Source of the DNA: Gossypium raimondii
Taxonomy: Eukaryota > Streptophyta > Magnoliopsida > Malvales > Malvaceae
Direction: 5' to 3'
DNA: 64,000 nt
Assembly: GCF_025698545.1 (NCBI RefSeq)
Contig: NC_068569.1
Coordinates: forward strand, 5,456,001 to 5,520,000
The stretch's first letter is position 1; each line of letters begins with the position of its first letter. Both the position numbers and the translations under genes were made by a program. Of this stretch, positions 10,926 through 21,915 are shown in pieces. The notes below the pieces were generated by a model. The model was not told the origin of the DNA. It was given only the letters and a program-made list of their open reading frames with translations, and did no database searches.

Positions 10926-13900
10926 CGACCTAATCCCCAAATTCCCTGCTTCTCTAATCCCTTCCCAAATCGTGTATTACACATTACGTCCGGCTTCCCT
11001 CCCCAAGTCTCTGTTTTACCCTCCCTCCCTACTCGAAATCGTCCTCCACCCTCTCTTTTTTTCTGTCCTCATCATTTCATCTCATTTCTTTACCGATTCT
11101 CTCTCTCGGTCTCCCATTTCTTTACCCGAAATCCACTGCTTCATTTTTTTCTCTCCGGTCTCGGTGTTTGGTTTTTGTTGAGGTATGAATCTTGAACGAT
11201 TACCCTATTACACTGCTTTCATTGTGCTGCAGCTGATTTTGGTTGATCAATTGGTTGATCAGTTTGTTTTTATGCTTTCTTGTTATCTAACTTGTGTTCG
11301 ATTCAAACGATAGTTATTTGTGTTTCTCATTTGAATCCTCTTTATGTATTTTTTAAGGCTTTTTTGATGAATTAAATCTGTTTCGTCTCCCTTCTTCCTT
11401 TCTCCTTGTCCTTGCTATTTTGTCTCTATTTCTTCTATTTTCTTATGCATTCTCTGCTGTTTCTGTCCTCCTTTCTTTTTCTGCTTTTCTTCTGGCTTTC
11501 TATTTTGTTCCATAACAGTGTGTTTCGAATTTGTTCTAAATGAATCCTTACGTGATCGGTGATTCAGTGATATCTCTTTCTCTTTGTTTGTACAAATTCA
11601 ATTGAAGAATCATCAGAAAAATTAATATATATGTAATAAAATTAGAAATATTAGAACAAAGTGCAATCTTACAAATCGTCCTATACACCGCATTATTTTC
11701 CTATTTATTTAGTTTCTTAGTAATGTGATTCAATAATGTTTATATACATAGTTGATGGATTATTGTTATTGTACATATTGAGACATATTGAATGGAAACC
11801 ACCTCATGCTTTGAATCATGCAAAGTAAATAAATTAATTGTGTTTGCTGGAGTTTGGAGAGTGGATCTGATAGTATTTGATACTTATTTGGACATAACTA
11901 TAGGATATGATCTTCAAGAAAATTGAGTATACTTGCATATTCATATTCGATACTCACCTAAAATCTAGATAAAATAATGGTAACTAATACAGAATGTAAA
12001 TTCAAATGGATAAGGTATTGATACAATCTTTATTGGTTTGGAGAACAGTTTAAAGGGAATTAAAGATCTATGTTATTCGAACACCTCATTTTTTTCTTTA
12101 TTGGGTAATACCATGATTGATTTCATAGTGATTATTCATAGCTGTTTGGATTGGTTTAACAGGGAATGTAGTGTTTAAGACCATATTTTCCTTGTTTGAA
12201 ATTTGTAAATGTCTTCAATAAAAACTATAAAATGCGAAGATTGTTGGTGCCAGTTACATTATCTGGATGCAACTTCATCTGATAGGATAGTATATCTCAA
12301 TTAGATAGGGCGTATGACTCGGGTTATTATCACCAAGCAAATGTAAACAAAAGCAAAATAGAGGAAATGTTGAAAAATGAACTGTGCAATTACTGCATGC
12401 TTAACCTCCATAAAGTTAGGAAGATTAGGACTTAATATTCTTAAATTTGGAGCATCTGTATGTCTTAAATTGTCGTGGATCTTTATCTTCAAATTATTTG
12501 TCACTGCATAAGCTGGGAGAAACCTGAGGTGTGATCTTTAAGTTGTCATTTTTTGATGCATGCGATGTGATGAGTTCTCAATTGTCATCACTAGGAATAA
12601 ATCATTCTTTATGAGTAAGGAGTAATGGCATTTTCTTGTGTGTTAGGTATTAAACTTCCTAGGGCATATAATTCTTTTTCTTTTCTGTTTTGTGTTGGAT
12701 CTTTATGTCTTGATACCGACAAGTCACTTATTCTGAATTTTTTTGTTACTTATTTTCTAACTTTGAAAATGCTTATTTTGTATGAATTTTGAAAATATCA
12801 GTTAATTTTATTGAAATAAACTTCATTATTCCTCTTCTTTTTTAAAAAAAATGGTTTAAAGGGTTGGTAAATGTTTGGTTTTGAAGTTAGAAATGGATGT
12901 AGTTTGACACATAACAGTTGAGCTCAGTCTATGATGCAGAGTTGACATTTTATAGTCTTCGTTTTTAATTCTACCCTGCAAGTCAAATGTGAATATATAT
13001 GAATTTGATTGTTTGGTTCCATCCCAAAGATTTCATGTATGAATTCACACACGGCCTTAACGCGGAAGAGGATCGAATTTGTTAATTACTCTTTAACAGT
13101 TTATTTGTTGTTTAGTTGAATAGATTTTGCGGAATCACCCATTTCCTTTGTTTTTATCTTGTTTTCATAATGTTTGCTGTAATATTGATTTTGAATCATA
13201 TATATTCAAAGCCGCCAAGTTGGTATATTTAATAATCTAAAGGACTGGTTACTAAAAGAGAGGCTGCTTTGGTTATTGGATGATCAATTTTATAAACTGA
13301 TTATTTTTGTAACATCGATTTCCCTTTTCTCATTACAGGTTCTTTGTTCCAACACTTCTACATCACAGTCATCCCCGATTTGCTCATTACAGGTTAGTTT
13401 TCCATCTCTTTCATGGTTTTGTTTGTATGTTTTCCCTGTATGGTTATGTTTGTATTGCTGTAGCGGCTTCTGTTATTTCCCAAATGAATATGGTTTTGTT
13501 TGACAGACCAGAATAATAATCGATCAGAATAAATTCAGAGGCCGAGCTAAAGATAACTAAACTAATCTTCCATTAATGATGTCATTACCTCGATGTTTTT
13601 AGTTAATGAGGATGTGATTGAAGTGTGTTACTGGTTTCAAGCAAAAGCCTTTTACTTTAGTGCATGTATAGATGTTTTACTCTATACGAGTTTACATATA
13701 TTTTCGATTACATTGGAAAATTTTTCAAAAAAAGAATCTTCATGCAACAAACTAACAGCAATGTAGATTCATTATTTAAATTTTTAAGGTTCACATCGTC
13801 ATCTACACTGTCAGATTTTGGGATTCGATTTTGGAGTCAAGAAATGATTTTTTTAATATGTATTATCAATATAAATTATATGTAATAAAAATAAAAAAAT

Positions 13901-14852
13901 TTATAAAATCATAAAATTTACTAACTCATATATGAAAGTATAAGGAAACAAAAAGCAGCTGTATTCTTCTTTTATTATCTCTTGGAAAAAAACAGAAAAG
14001 AAATTATAATAGGAAATCTACAAAGAGAACATCGTATAATTTTAAAAAAAGTAAAATAAAATAAAACTAACGCAACAAAATCATAATCGGAAACATGAAT
14101 GTTTATCTCCAATGTCTCTACACAAAGATGAGAAAAGAAAAATCATTCTTTGGTTTAAGGAACAAAAATTTGATACAAATTTGTGAAAGCGTACTTATTA
14201 GTGAAAACATAAAATCAATGTGATACAAATTTGATATATAATTTATTAGTGAAAGAGTACATATAAAGAGAACATACAAATTTGATACTAATATATAATT
14301 ATGTTCAACCTTTAATTATGTTCAATCTTAAAGATATTCAACTACAAATAATGGGCTTAAATCACAATTATATATATTTTTACAAAATGAAATTACCATT
14401 TAAAATGTTATGAAATTAAACTTTGATACTCACCTTTATTAAATCTTAAATTTCATTATACGAAATTATATTTAAATTTAAATTTAAATGTCCAAACTAT
14501 CAATGTTCAAACATTGAACATGCTTTAATTAACTAATCAATATATTTATACGAAATGAAATGTTCAAACTAATCAATGTTCAAACTTTGAACATGCTTTA
14601 TAATTTTAAATTATAATGAGTTTAGTTATAATCTAACAAATACCAACCTTCAAATTTTAGGTCAATTATAAATATTATATTAAATTTTAATATATTTAAA
14701 ATGTAATTAAATATATTCTCAATCATTATTATTTGGGTGATTGATAAAGAAATGAAATTAAAGTTGCAACGATATCATTTAATAGATATTTTTTTGCTTC
14801 GTGTGTTCTAAATTCGTGAGTTTAAACCATGTGTGTTCTAAATGTTGCAGTA
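10926..14852 (+). other. Harbinger 5' region, probable spliced leader of the transposase
   Basis: No long open frame. A CT-rich stretch (10990-11175) resembles a plant 5' UTR and is followed by a donor-like GAG|GTATGAATC at about 11179. Acceptor-like CTCATTACAG occurs at about 13338 and 13391, followed by GTTAGT, and TTTGACAG at about 13506. A further acceptor, AATGTTGCAG, ends at 14850, two bases before the transposase ATG at 14853. Together these suggest a leader with introns. AT-rich sequence with repeated TTCAAACATTGAACATGC blocks fills 14400-14600. No captured host gene was recognised. Confidence 0.4.
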
Positions 14853-16244
14853 ATGGCTCGTCTGCCTTTAATTGCACAAAGTGTGAGGCGTAAAAGAATT
14901 GGTATTGCTGTGAGAATATGGTTGGAAATCTGTAGAATCGCGGTTTGGTTCTTATTTAGAATGGGTGCCAGCCTTAGCCTACATAGACCAAGGATTAGGT
15001 CCTATACCTTAGATTTTTATGCAAAACGGGATTATGTGAAAAGGCTTGTATATGCTAGTGATGAGACCTGTATTGAACAAGTTAGGATAAATAGAACTGC
15101 CTTTTTTAAACTATGTGAGATGTTACAATCGATAGGGGGATTGAAGTCGACAAGGTTCATGCTTGTTGACGAGCAAGTAGCAATGTTTTTACATATCATC
15201 TCTCATCACCTGAAAAATCGAGTTATCAAGCATCACTTTAGAAGGTCCGGGGAAACTGTTAGCAGAGCATTTCATAGTGTTTTAAATGCTGTCATACGCT
15301 TACAAGATGTGTTATTTAGAAAGCCGGAGCCAATTACAGCCGATTCTTCTGACACAAGGTGGAAATGGTTTAAGGTATTGGACTGAGTTTTATATTTAGC
15401 TTTAACAACATTTAATTGATTTAGATTTAAATTAGTATTCTAACTCAAGGTTTTATATCATGTGATATAGAATTGCTTAGGTGCTCTTGATGGAACCCAC
15501 ATCAAGATTAGGGTTCCAACAGTTGATAAACCTAGATATCGAACGCGAAAAGGTGACATAGCAACAAATATGCTAGGTGTTTGTACACCTGAAATGCAAT
15601 TTGTTTATGTTCTTCCTGGTTGGGAAGGTTCAGTTGCCGATGGACGGGTTCTTCGAGATGCCATTAGTAGAAGACATGGATTAAAAGTTCCTCATGGTAA
15701 AGTGTATAGTTAGAGGACTTTGAATTATTCTTTTAGTAAACTTTGTGTGCTGAGTTAATCATTTTTTAAAAAAATTAATTTTATAGGTTGTTATTATCTA
15801 GTTGATGCTGGATACACAAATTGTGAGGGATTTCTTGCACCATTTAGAGGACAGTGATATCATTTGAACGAGTGGCGTCAGGGTTATCAGCCAAGTTCTC
15901 CGCAAGAGTTTTTTAATATGAAACATGCCTCAGCACGTAATATTATTGAAAGATGCTTTGGCTTATTAAAACTTAGATGGAGAATACTTAGGAGTCCATC
16001 GTTCTATCCTGTAAGGGTGCACAATAGAATTATTATTGCATGTTGTTTGCTCCATAATTTTATTCGAACCCATATGAGTATTGATCCCATTGAAGCGGAG
16101 GTGGGAGAAGGATTACCTACAATTAATGTGGTGGATGACGATGAACCGAATATCACAAATATTCATCCATCGGATGCTTGGGCTACTTGGAGGATGGAAC
16201 TAGCCAACCAAATGTTCGATGAATGGCAAGCATCTAGAAATTAG
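14853..16244 (+). pseudogene. PIF/Harbinger DDE transposase (HARBI1-like), one nonsense codon
   Basis: Three exons: 14853-15374, 15471-15696 and 15787-16244, with GT/AG introns of 96 and 90 bp. The start is MARLPLIAQ at 14853, because an acceptor-like GTTGCAG immediately precedes it. The N-terminal region has the DUF8040-type block KLCEMLQSIGGLKST and VDEQVAMFLHIISHH, then HFRRSGETVSRAFH. The DDE nuclease residues are D in LGALDGTHI (exon 2), D in LVDAGY and E in NIIERCFGLLKLRW (exon 3). A TGA at 15855-15857 falls in the conserved RGQ-x-YHLNEW motif, where the family has arginine, so a CGA to TGA change is likely. Everything after it reads on in frame to the normal end. It would cut and paste the element in the nucleus with the Myb-like protein as partner. 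Confidence 0.92.
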
Positions 16245-16482
16245 TTTGTGAAACTTTTGTGAAACTTTTGTATTGATTTTTGTATTGTACTAAACTTGTT
16301 GAATTATAATATAATTCCTTCTAATTCAGCATGTGTTATAATTTTAAATTTTTTGTGGTATGGAGCTTTTGATTCATGATATTCAACTTAATCCCTTAGA
16401 TTTTATAAAGTGTTGACCTTTTGAATCATGATATTAAAATAGTAATTAATATAATTTGTTTTTTTTTGTTCTTAAGATCATT

Positions 16483-17132
16483 ATGTCAGGTGTTCCAGAA
16501 TCAAATGCTTCTTCTCAAGCTTCTCGAGGAAGCAAAAGAAAATGGGTTCCCGAGGAAGATGCAGCATTAGTTTCCTGCATGGTGGACCTGCACAATGTTG
16601 GAACATTTAATGCTGATACCGGGTTCAAAGCCGGTTATTTGAACGAGTTGGAAAGAATGCTACAAACAGTTTTACCAAATGCAATGTTGAAGGTGAAACC
16701 TAATATTGAATCAAGGATTAGGTTACTTAAAAGGGAGTGGTCAATCGTCTACGACATGCTTAATGGCCAAAACAATAGCGGTTTTGGTTGGGACGAGCAT
16801 AGGCAGCTCGTTGTTGCTGAAGATGCGGTTTGGGAGTCCTATTTAAAGGTAAGATTATTTCAAGTCTTTATTATATTATTTTTACCAAACTTATGACTAA
16901 TATGATTTCCTCATTTTTTTAGAGTCACAGAGAAGCCGCTCAATTCAGATATCGTACTTTCCCTTACTACGACCAGCTTACTACCATATACGCAAGAGAT
17001 CGAGCAACTGGGAAAGATGCTCAAACAGTTGCTGATGTTCTTGAAGAAATAAATGCTGAGGATGTTCGTACTACAGGTATGGATGAAGAAAGAAACTCAT
17101 TCTATGATCAAGGTCGACATCCCTTTGGATGA
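16483..17132 (+). pseudogene. Harbinger Myb/SANT-like partner protein, C-terminus frame-shifted
   Basis: Exon 1 is 16483-16848 and exon 2 starts at 16923 after TTTTTTTAG. The protein begins MSGVPESNASSQAS. It holds a Myb/SANT-like (Myb_DNA-bind_3) domain: KRKWVPEEDAALVSCMVDL, then NELERMLQTVLP, SRIRLLKREWSIVYDML and FGWDEHRQLVVAEDAVW. Exon 2 continues with the usual FPYYDQLTTIYARDRATGK. At about 17130 the frame runs into TGA. The neighbouring frame carries a DDMDVSP stretch usual at this point and then more stops, and an NKRKKKSD basic segment and tail remnants continue to about 17455. In this superfamily the Myb-like protein binds element ends and brings in the transposase. It shows indel and point damage and is likely non-functional. 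Confidence 0.85.
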
Positions 17133-17455
17133 CATGGATGTTTCGCCATGAGAGCCGCAATGAGATAGAGACCAAGGGGTTCCTCATCTTCAAACAAGAG
17201 AAAAAAGAAATCTGATGCTCGTGATAATGTGTATTCTTCATTTGATGAGGCTGCCACTTTGTTGGGGAAAAATCCAGCCGTTGGCGATCAAATCAAGATG
17301 AGTATTGCCTCCGAGGTGGTAGTTCAAAGAAGTCGAAAGAATATCAAAAGATGGAAGAGAAAGCTTCAAATTTATATTCACCTTATGGTCAATTGAAGGT
17401 TTAACCGACGATCGGTATGATGCTTTGAGTAAAATTCCGATCATCCAACTCAAAT

Positions 17456-18240
17456 GATCGTTTTTTTAGTTTACCTTCATTGCCGATTGGAATGGGTCGA
17501 AGATTTCTTTCTCACCATTAAATATCAATGTTCAAACTTTTTGATGTTGTAAAACTATATAACATATGGATTATGGTGTAGAATTTCATTTTCATCTAAC
17601 ATTTTCTTAATATAAGTTAATTATGTTTATGCATAATATAATTCTCAAGTTATATATTAATTTTAGTAAATTCATATAAGAACATTTTATTATTAAGAAT
17701 TTTATGAAATTATATATCATTATTAAATTATATTTAATATTAATTATTTTAAATTGTATAAATTCATATAAGAAAATTTATTATTAAGAATTTTATGAAA
17801 TTATATATTATTATTATAATATATTTAATAATAATTATGTTAATTTATATTTGACAAGATCATATATTATGATTTGATTAAATTCATGTAAGAATATTAA
17901 TTATTAAGAATTTTATTAAATTATATAATTTAATTATAATATATTTAATAATAATTATGTTTAAATATGATTAAATTATTTATTATTGATATTAACAATC
18001 TTATTAAAATTTAAATAACAATAACAAATAATTTACCAAAACAAATTTTTGCTAATTATTAAGAATTTTATTAAATTATATATTTTAATTAAAATATATT
18101 TAATAATAATTATGTTTAAATATGATTAAATTATTTATTATTGATAATAATAATCTTATTAAAATTTAAATAACAATAACAATAATCATTTACCAAAATA
18201 AATTTATGCTAAGGGTATTCTAGTCATTTTAGTTTTTTCC
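17456..18240. other. Harbinger 3' AT-rich spacer with internal duplications
   Basis: Non-coding. A block of about 110-150 bp containing AAGAATTTTATTAAATTATAT and TTTAATAATAATTATG recurs imperfectly about four times (roughly 17690-18180). Confidence 0.6.
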
Positions 18241-18403
18241 ATTATGCTATTACACCTCTATTACATTCAACCAAACATAGGATTACTATTACGCCTCTAT
18301 TCCATTACATTCAACCAAACAGTTGATTTGCTATTACACCTCTATTCCATTACACCTCTAATCCAATACAACTTTAATCCAATACAGCGAACCAAATGTG
18401 CTC
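18241..18403. repeat. Harbinger right subterminal and terminal repeats
   Basis: ATTACACCTCTATTCCATTAC-type units recur about five times, two of them with CATTCAACCAAACA. The region ends with AGCGAACCAAATGTGCTC, the inverted counterpart of the left terminus, then TTA. Confidence 0.8.
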
Positions 18404-21037
18404 TTAAGGTAAATTATGAAACAGCTAATCTCTTCCTCCACGGTAATAACGTGGCGGGCTAGCAAAAAGGGTATTTGGAAGGACCCACTACGATGTGCTA
18501 GGTTGGGCTTAGGCCATGCTTTGGAAATTAGAATGGGTGAAGTCATGGCAAAGGAAGCGCCATAATGAATGCTGTCTAAGGTGAGGCCGATATAAATTTT
18601 AAAGGTTCGTCAACACTCGGCACTTTGTATTTAAGAGTGTGATTACTTTTCAAGTAGGAGTTGTTGTTGCGGGAGACGTACAGACGATGCCAGAATGCCT
18701 GCCTTTTATGATTATTTTGTTTTCCCTCAAATACCGTTGGCCGTCACAATTTGACGCCCAAGGAAAGTTTCAACAACAGCTTTCCATTTCTGCTACCACG
18801 TATTTAATGTTCCGACTTTCTATGTCGGTTTGCCTTATAATTTCATTTTTCTTTTTTCTAAATTACATCATTAGAATAAATTATTTAAAATTTTTTATTT
18901 AAGTCACTAATTTATTTGAAAGTTTCTGTTTAAATCACTGAGTTTTTAAAAAAAGTTTTAAGTTCTGCCAGCAAACTCTTAAGTGATAATTTAATGATCG
19001 GTACGGTAGAATAGTACTTATCAATGAGTAGAAGAGCATGTCTTAAATTCATATCAATATGATAATCAATGTTGGAGATTGGAGAAAAAATTGTTTGAAT
19101 TTTAGTTTCTAATTTTGTGACGTTCAAAGCTATTTCATGAAAAACAAGCTAAAATGTAGAAGAGAAGAGAAAAGAGAGTTTTCGATTTGATGCAAACAAT
19201 GTGAATAGAGAAAGTCATATAACATCGACTTTAACATTTCAGTGACTTAAATAATATATTTTGAATAGTTTAGTAACCAAATTGTAATATTTTTAATTAA
19301 GTGATCAAAACAAAAACTTACCCATAATTTAGTGACTAGTAGTGTAATTTATTTATTTAAACCTAAGGACCATCAAATGACTTGTACGAGTTATAATGGA
19401 CTTTTTTTAACAACATTATAGGACTTTTTTTATGAATTGAGTTAAATCATAATTCGATTTTAAAATTATGTCTGTTCTAGATTTATAAAATTTGTTTAAA
19501 TCTTAAAATATATAATTTTTAGGTATTAATATAATAGAATTAAACTTATTTTATATTAGATTTTAAATTTTTACTATTTTTAGCCATATTTTTAATTCTT
19601 ATTTATTGATTTCAACATTTTCAAATTTCATTTTTGCTTATGTTTTCTTTTTTCATATAATTTAAACATATTTTCACTTTTCCCAAAATTTTAATTATTT
19701 TGAAGTAATTTAAATAAAATTAAATGAGTGCCTTTAAAAATTAATGTTTTATTGGTGTCAAGAATCTATATATTTTAAAATTTAAATTATTTCCATTATT
19801 ATTATAAATAGATTAAATTTACAAGTAGTTAAATCCATACAATGAGATTCAACACTTGCATATCAAGATTATGCATGGTAACACCCAAACTTAAATAGTT
19901 AAAAGATTCAAAACTTTCAACTTAACCAACAATATAAAACCTAGATTAAAACTGGATTTGTACATAATAAATGCATCAAATCAAATAGATATATCAACTT
20001 TGAATGAGTCTAAGTTACAGATATTGATGAGTAAAACTGCAAAAACGTGCACATACAATCAAATTTATTTATAAATTCAGTATTTATGTTGTTTAATTTT
20101 TATACAAATCCTATTACTATTCATTCTTCCTACAAATTCTTTAAAAAAGTGGATAATATGTGTTTAAATATATCAAATTATATTGTTATTGCAATGACAA
20201 CAAGACCAATTATTAAGCTAAAGCTCAATCCATTAAGTACAAAAAACTTATTAAATATATATTTCATATAAAAACTTATATTTTAATGTGAGCTAAAAAA
20301 AACAGTGGCGTGTATATAAAAACTTATGTACATATTTCATACATAGTATATATTTCTTTTAATAAGTATGTAATTTTCACAGACACAAGAATGTGTCGCA
20401 ATTAGCCTCTCTAATTCGCTTCTTAATTATTTGTAATTGTCAACAACTAGGGACCAGAGGTGTACAGTCGGTTTCTTCAAACACTCAAAATGTGCTAAGA
20501 ATTTAGCATTTAATTTCATCTTCTAACATAAAACATTTAGGGCATGCAATCCTCTTTCTTAATTTTACAGGCAGAATTAGTTTTCCATTTTCTTAATTTT
20601 GCGCAATCATCGTTCATACGTTTGATTTAATTAGCTTTCCTTAGAGTTATGTTATGAATGAGGCACAATATGCAAAGCTTCCTAACAAAAAGCTTGCCCC
20701 CTTAAAATTGCAGCAGCAAATATAAGCAACCACCACCTGGCTCCTGCTACATGCATGGTTAATCCCCATGATTTTCACTCAAATTCCACCGATTGTTGTT
20801 AGTGACAAGTAAATCGACAAAAACATTGATGGGAAATTCAAGAATTTAATGGAATAATTTACAAGTATATTAGATATTAAGAACTATCTCTAATATAAAA
20901 TTTCCTGTATCTTACAGTTAAAAAGGGCACAAAATCATCCAACAAAATTGGAACTATTAAATCAAAAAGAAGAATAGTCCGTATATATATATATTATGGC
21001 CTTCTACCTTCAATGGAAATTAGGAAGTATAATTAAA
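18404..21037. other. intergenic, AT-rich, one possible MITE
   Basis: No gene seen. Short open frames here lack recognisable motifs. A possible MITE lies at 18860-19350. The last 30-40 bp before 21038 should be 3' UTR of the PADRE gene. Confidence 0.55.
18860..19350. mobile_element. possible MITE (about 490 bp)
   Basis: The ends are imperfect 15 bp inverted repeats (AAATTACATCATTAG on the left; the right end read in reverse is AAATTACACTACTAG). Just inside them are inverted 'AAGTCACT' and 'AGTGACT' blocks of the kind common in plant MITEs. I see no clear target duplication. Confidence 0.4.
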
Positions 21038-21679
21038 TCAGAATTGATTCTCCCTTTGTTTCCATTCCAACCCTATGAACCTGCACGGTGAAAACCTGAT
21101 CTTATACTCTGAAATTGTCTCCAGGTTAGGCGACCAATCTTGTTGTTTAGACCCCACCAAATTCTGATAATGCTTCTTCAGCTCCGGTGTGCTGCAGAGG
21201 AAACTATTCCCACTGCTCCCAATTTCACTATCTTCTTCCTTGCTTTTAACAATCAAGCTTGTTATAAACTCAGGCACTACCTTGATCAAAACCCTACCGT
21301 TGGCGCCTTTAACGTGCTCGAAAGGGCAAGCACCGAAGTTGATGGGAGTAGGTTTAGGGCTGGACTTAGAGTTCAAAGCTGCAAGAGATGAAGTTGACAA
21401 CACTTTGCATGCAAAGCGATCGAGAGGGAGAACAAAGTAAGTTTGGCCAGGCATGAGACGATCGTCCATGGATAGAGCTGGGATGGGGTGACCGATAAAG
21501 AAGGAGTCTGCATGGCAAACCATCATGTCCGGGAACTCAAACATGACCTCGCCGGCGATGTGTTTTCCGGTTAGGGTTCTTGTATTTCCTTCCCAGAAGA
21601 TGAGCTTCACTGAAGAAGAAGAAGAAGAAGACCTCGAGCTTTGATTTGGCTGGAAACATGGAGCTACTGAATTGCCCAT
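21038..21679 (-). CDS. PADRE (DUF4228) domain protein
   Basis: A single-exon protein of 213 residues. It starts MGNSVAPCF, an N-myristoylation-type start (Met-Gly) with a nearby cysteine for acylation, so membrane attachment is plausible. A serine run follows (residues 15-23), then the DUF4228/PADRE core: VKLIFWEGNTRTLTGK, AGEVMFEFPDMMVCHADSFFIGHPIPALS and LMPGQTYFVLPLDRF. The hydrophobic second half (RVLIKVVPEFITSLI) leads to a conserved-type C-terminus with KKHYQNLVG and YKIRFSPCRFIGLEWKQRE. Plant PADRE proteins are small, of unknown biochemical activity, and often induced by pathogens and abiotic stress. The ATG at 21679 is the first in frame, about 80 bp below a TATA box. I am confident of the family; no specific name can be given. 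Confidence 0.9.
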   Translation of the reverse strand: MGNSVAPCFQPNQSSRSSSSSSSVKLIFWEGNTRTLTGKHIAGEVMFEFPDMMVCHADSFFIGHPIPALSMDDRLMPGQTYFVLPLDRFACKVLSTSSLAALNSKSSPKPTPINFGACPFEHVKGANGRVLIKVVPEFITSLIVKSKEEDSEIGSSGNSFLCSTPELKKHYQNLVGSKQQDWSPNLETISEYKIRFSPCRFIGLEWKQRENQF

Positions 21680-21757
21680 TAATATATCGATGAGGTAATG
21701 TGGGAGAAAACGATGAAAGAAATAGAGACAGAGAGAGAAGGTTAAGGATTGATGCGT

Positions 21758-21915
21758 GTATATATACTAATAAGAGAGCAAACAAGAAGAAGGGTTTCGT
21801 AGTATATGTCAGAAAAGAAGGGTGAAGAATTGACTTGGAGAAAGTCCATTTTTGTTCTGTCGCAGTGTTTGATGGGGAGGGATTAGTTGGCGGTCAACAA
21901 TGCCGGCTTTTGACT
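21758..21915 (-). promoter_or_regulatory. PADRE gene promoter: TATA box and W-box cores
   Basis: GTATATATAC at 21758-21767 is a TATA box about 80 bp before the ATG. Upstream are three W-box cores within about 90 bp: TTGACT (plus strand) at 21830-21835, TTGACC on the minus strand at 21892-21897, and TTGACT at 21910-21915. W-boxes bind WRKY factors, which fits the stress-induced pattern of PADRE genes. Function is inferred from motifs only. Confidence 0.5.

Larger units (their letters stand above)
10806..18403 (+). mobile_element. PIF/Harbinger DNA transposon, 7.6 kb, TSD TTA
   Basis: The termini are inverted repeats: left GTCTGTGTTTGGTTCAGTG, right end on the opposite strand GAGCACATTTGGTTCGCTG. 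They are flanked by TTA at 10803-10805 and 18404-18406, the signature target of PIF/Harbinger elements. Inside are the two genes this superfamily carries, a DDE transposase and a Myb/SANT-like DNA-binding protein, both on the plus strand. Subterminal regions are rich in ATTACGCC/ATTACACCTCTATT repeats. The coding genes are damaged (a premature TGA in the transposase, frame loss in the Myb gene), so this copy is probably non-autonomous now. The 5' half has no long open frame. Confidence 0.92.

Noticed and set aside
10764..11195. 143-residue frame at the left end of the Harbinger
   Set aside because: It starts outside the element and crosses terminal repeats; it is read from subterminal repeats and a CT-rich leader.
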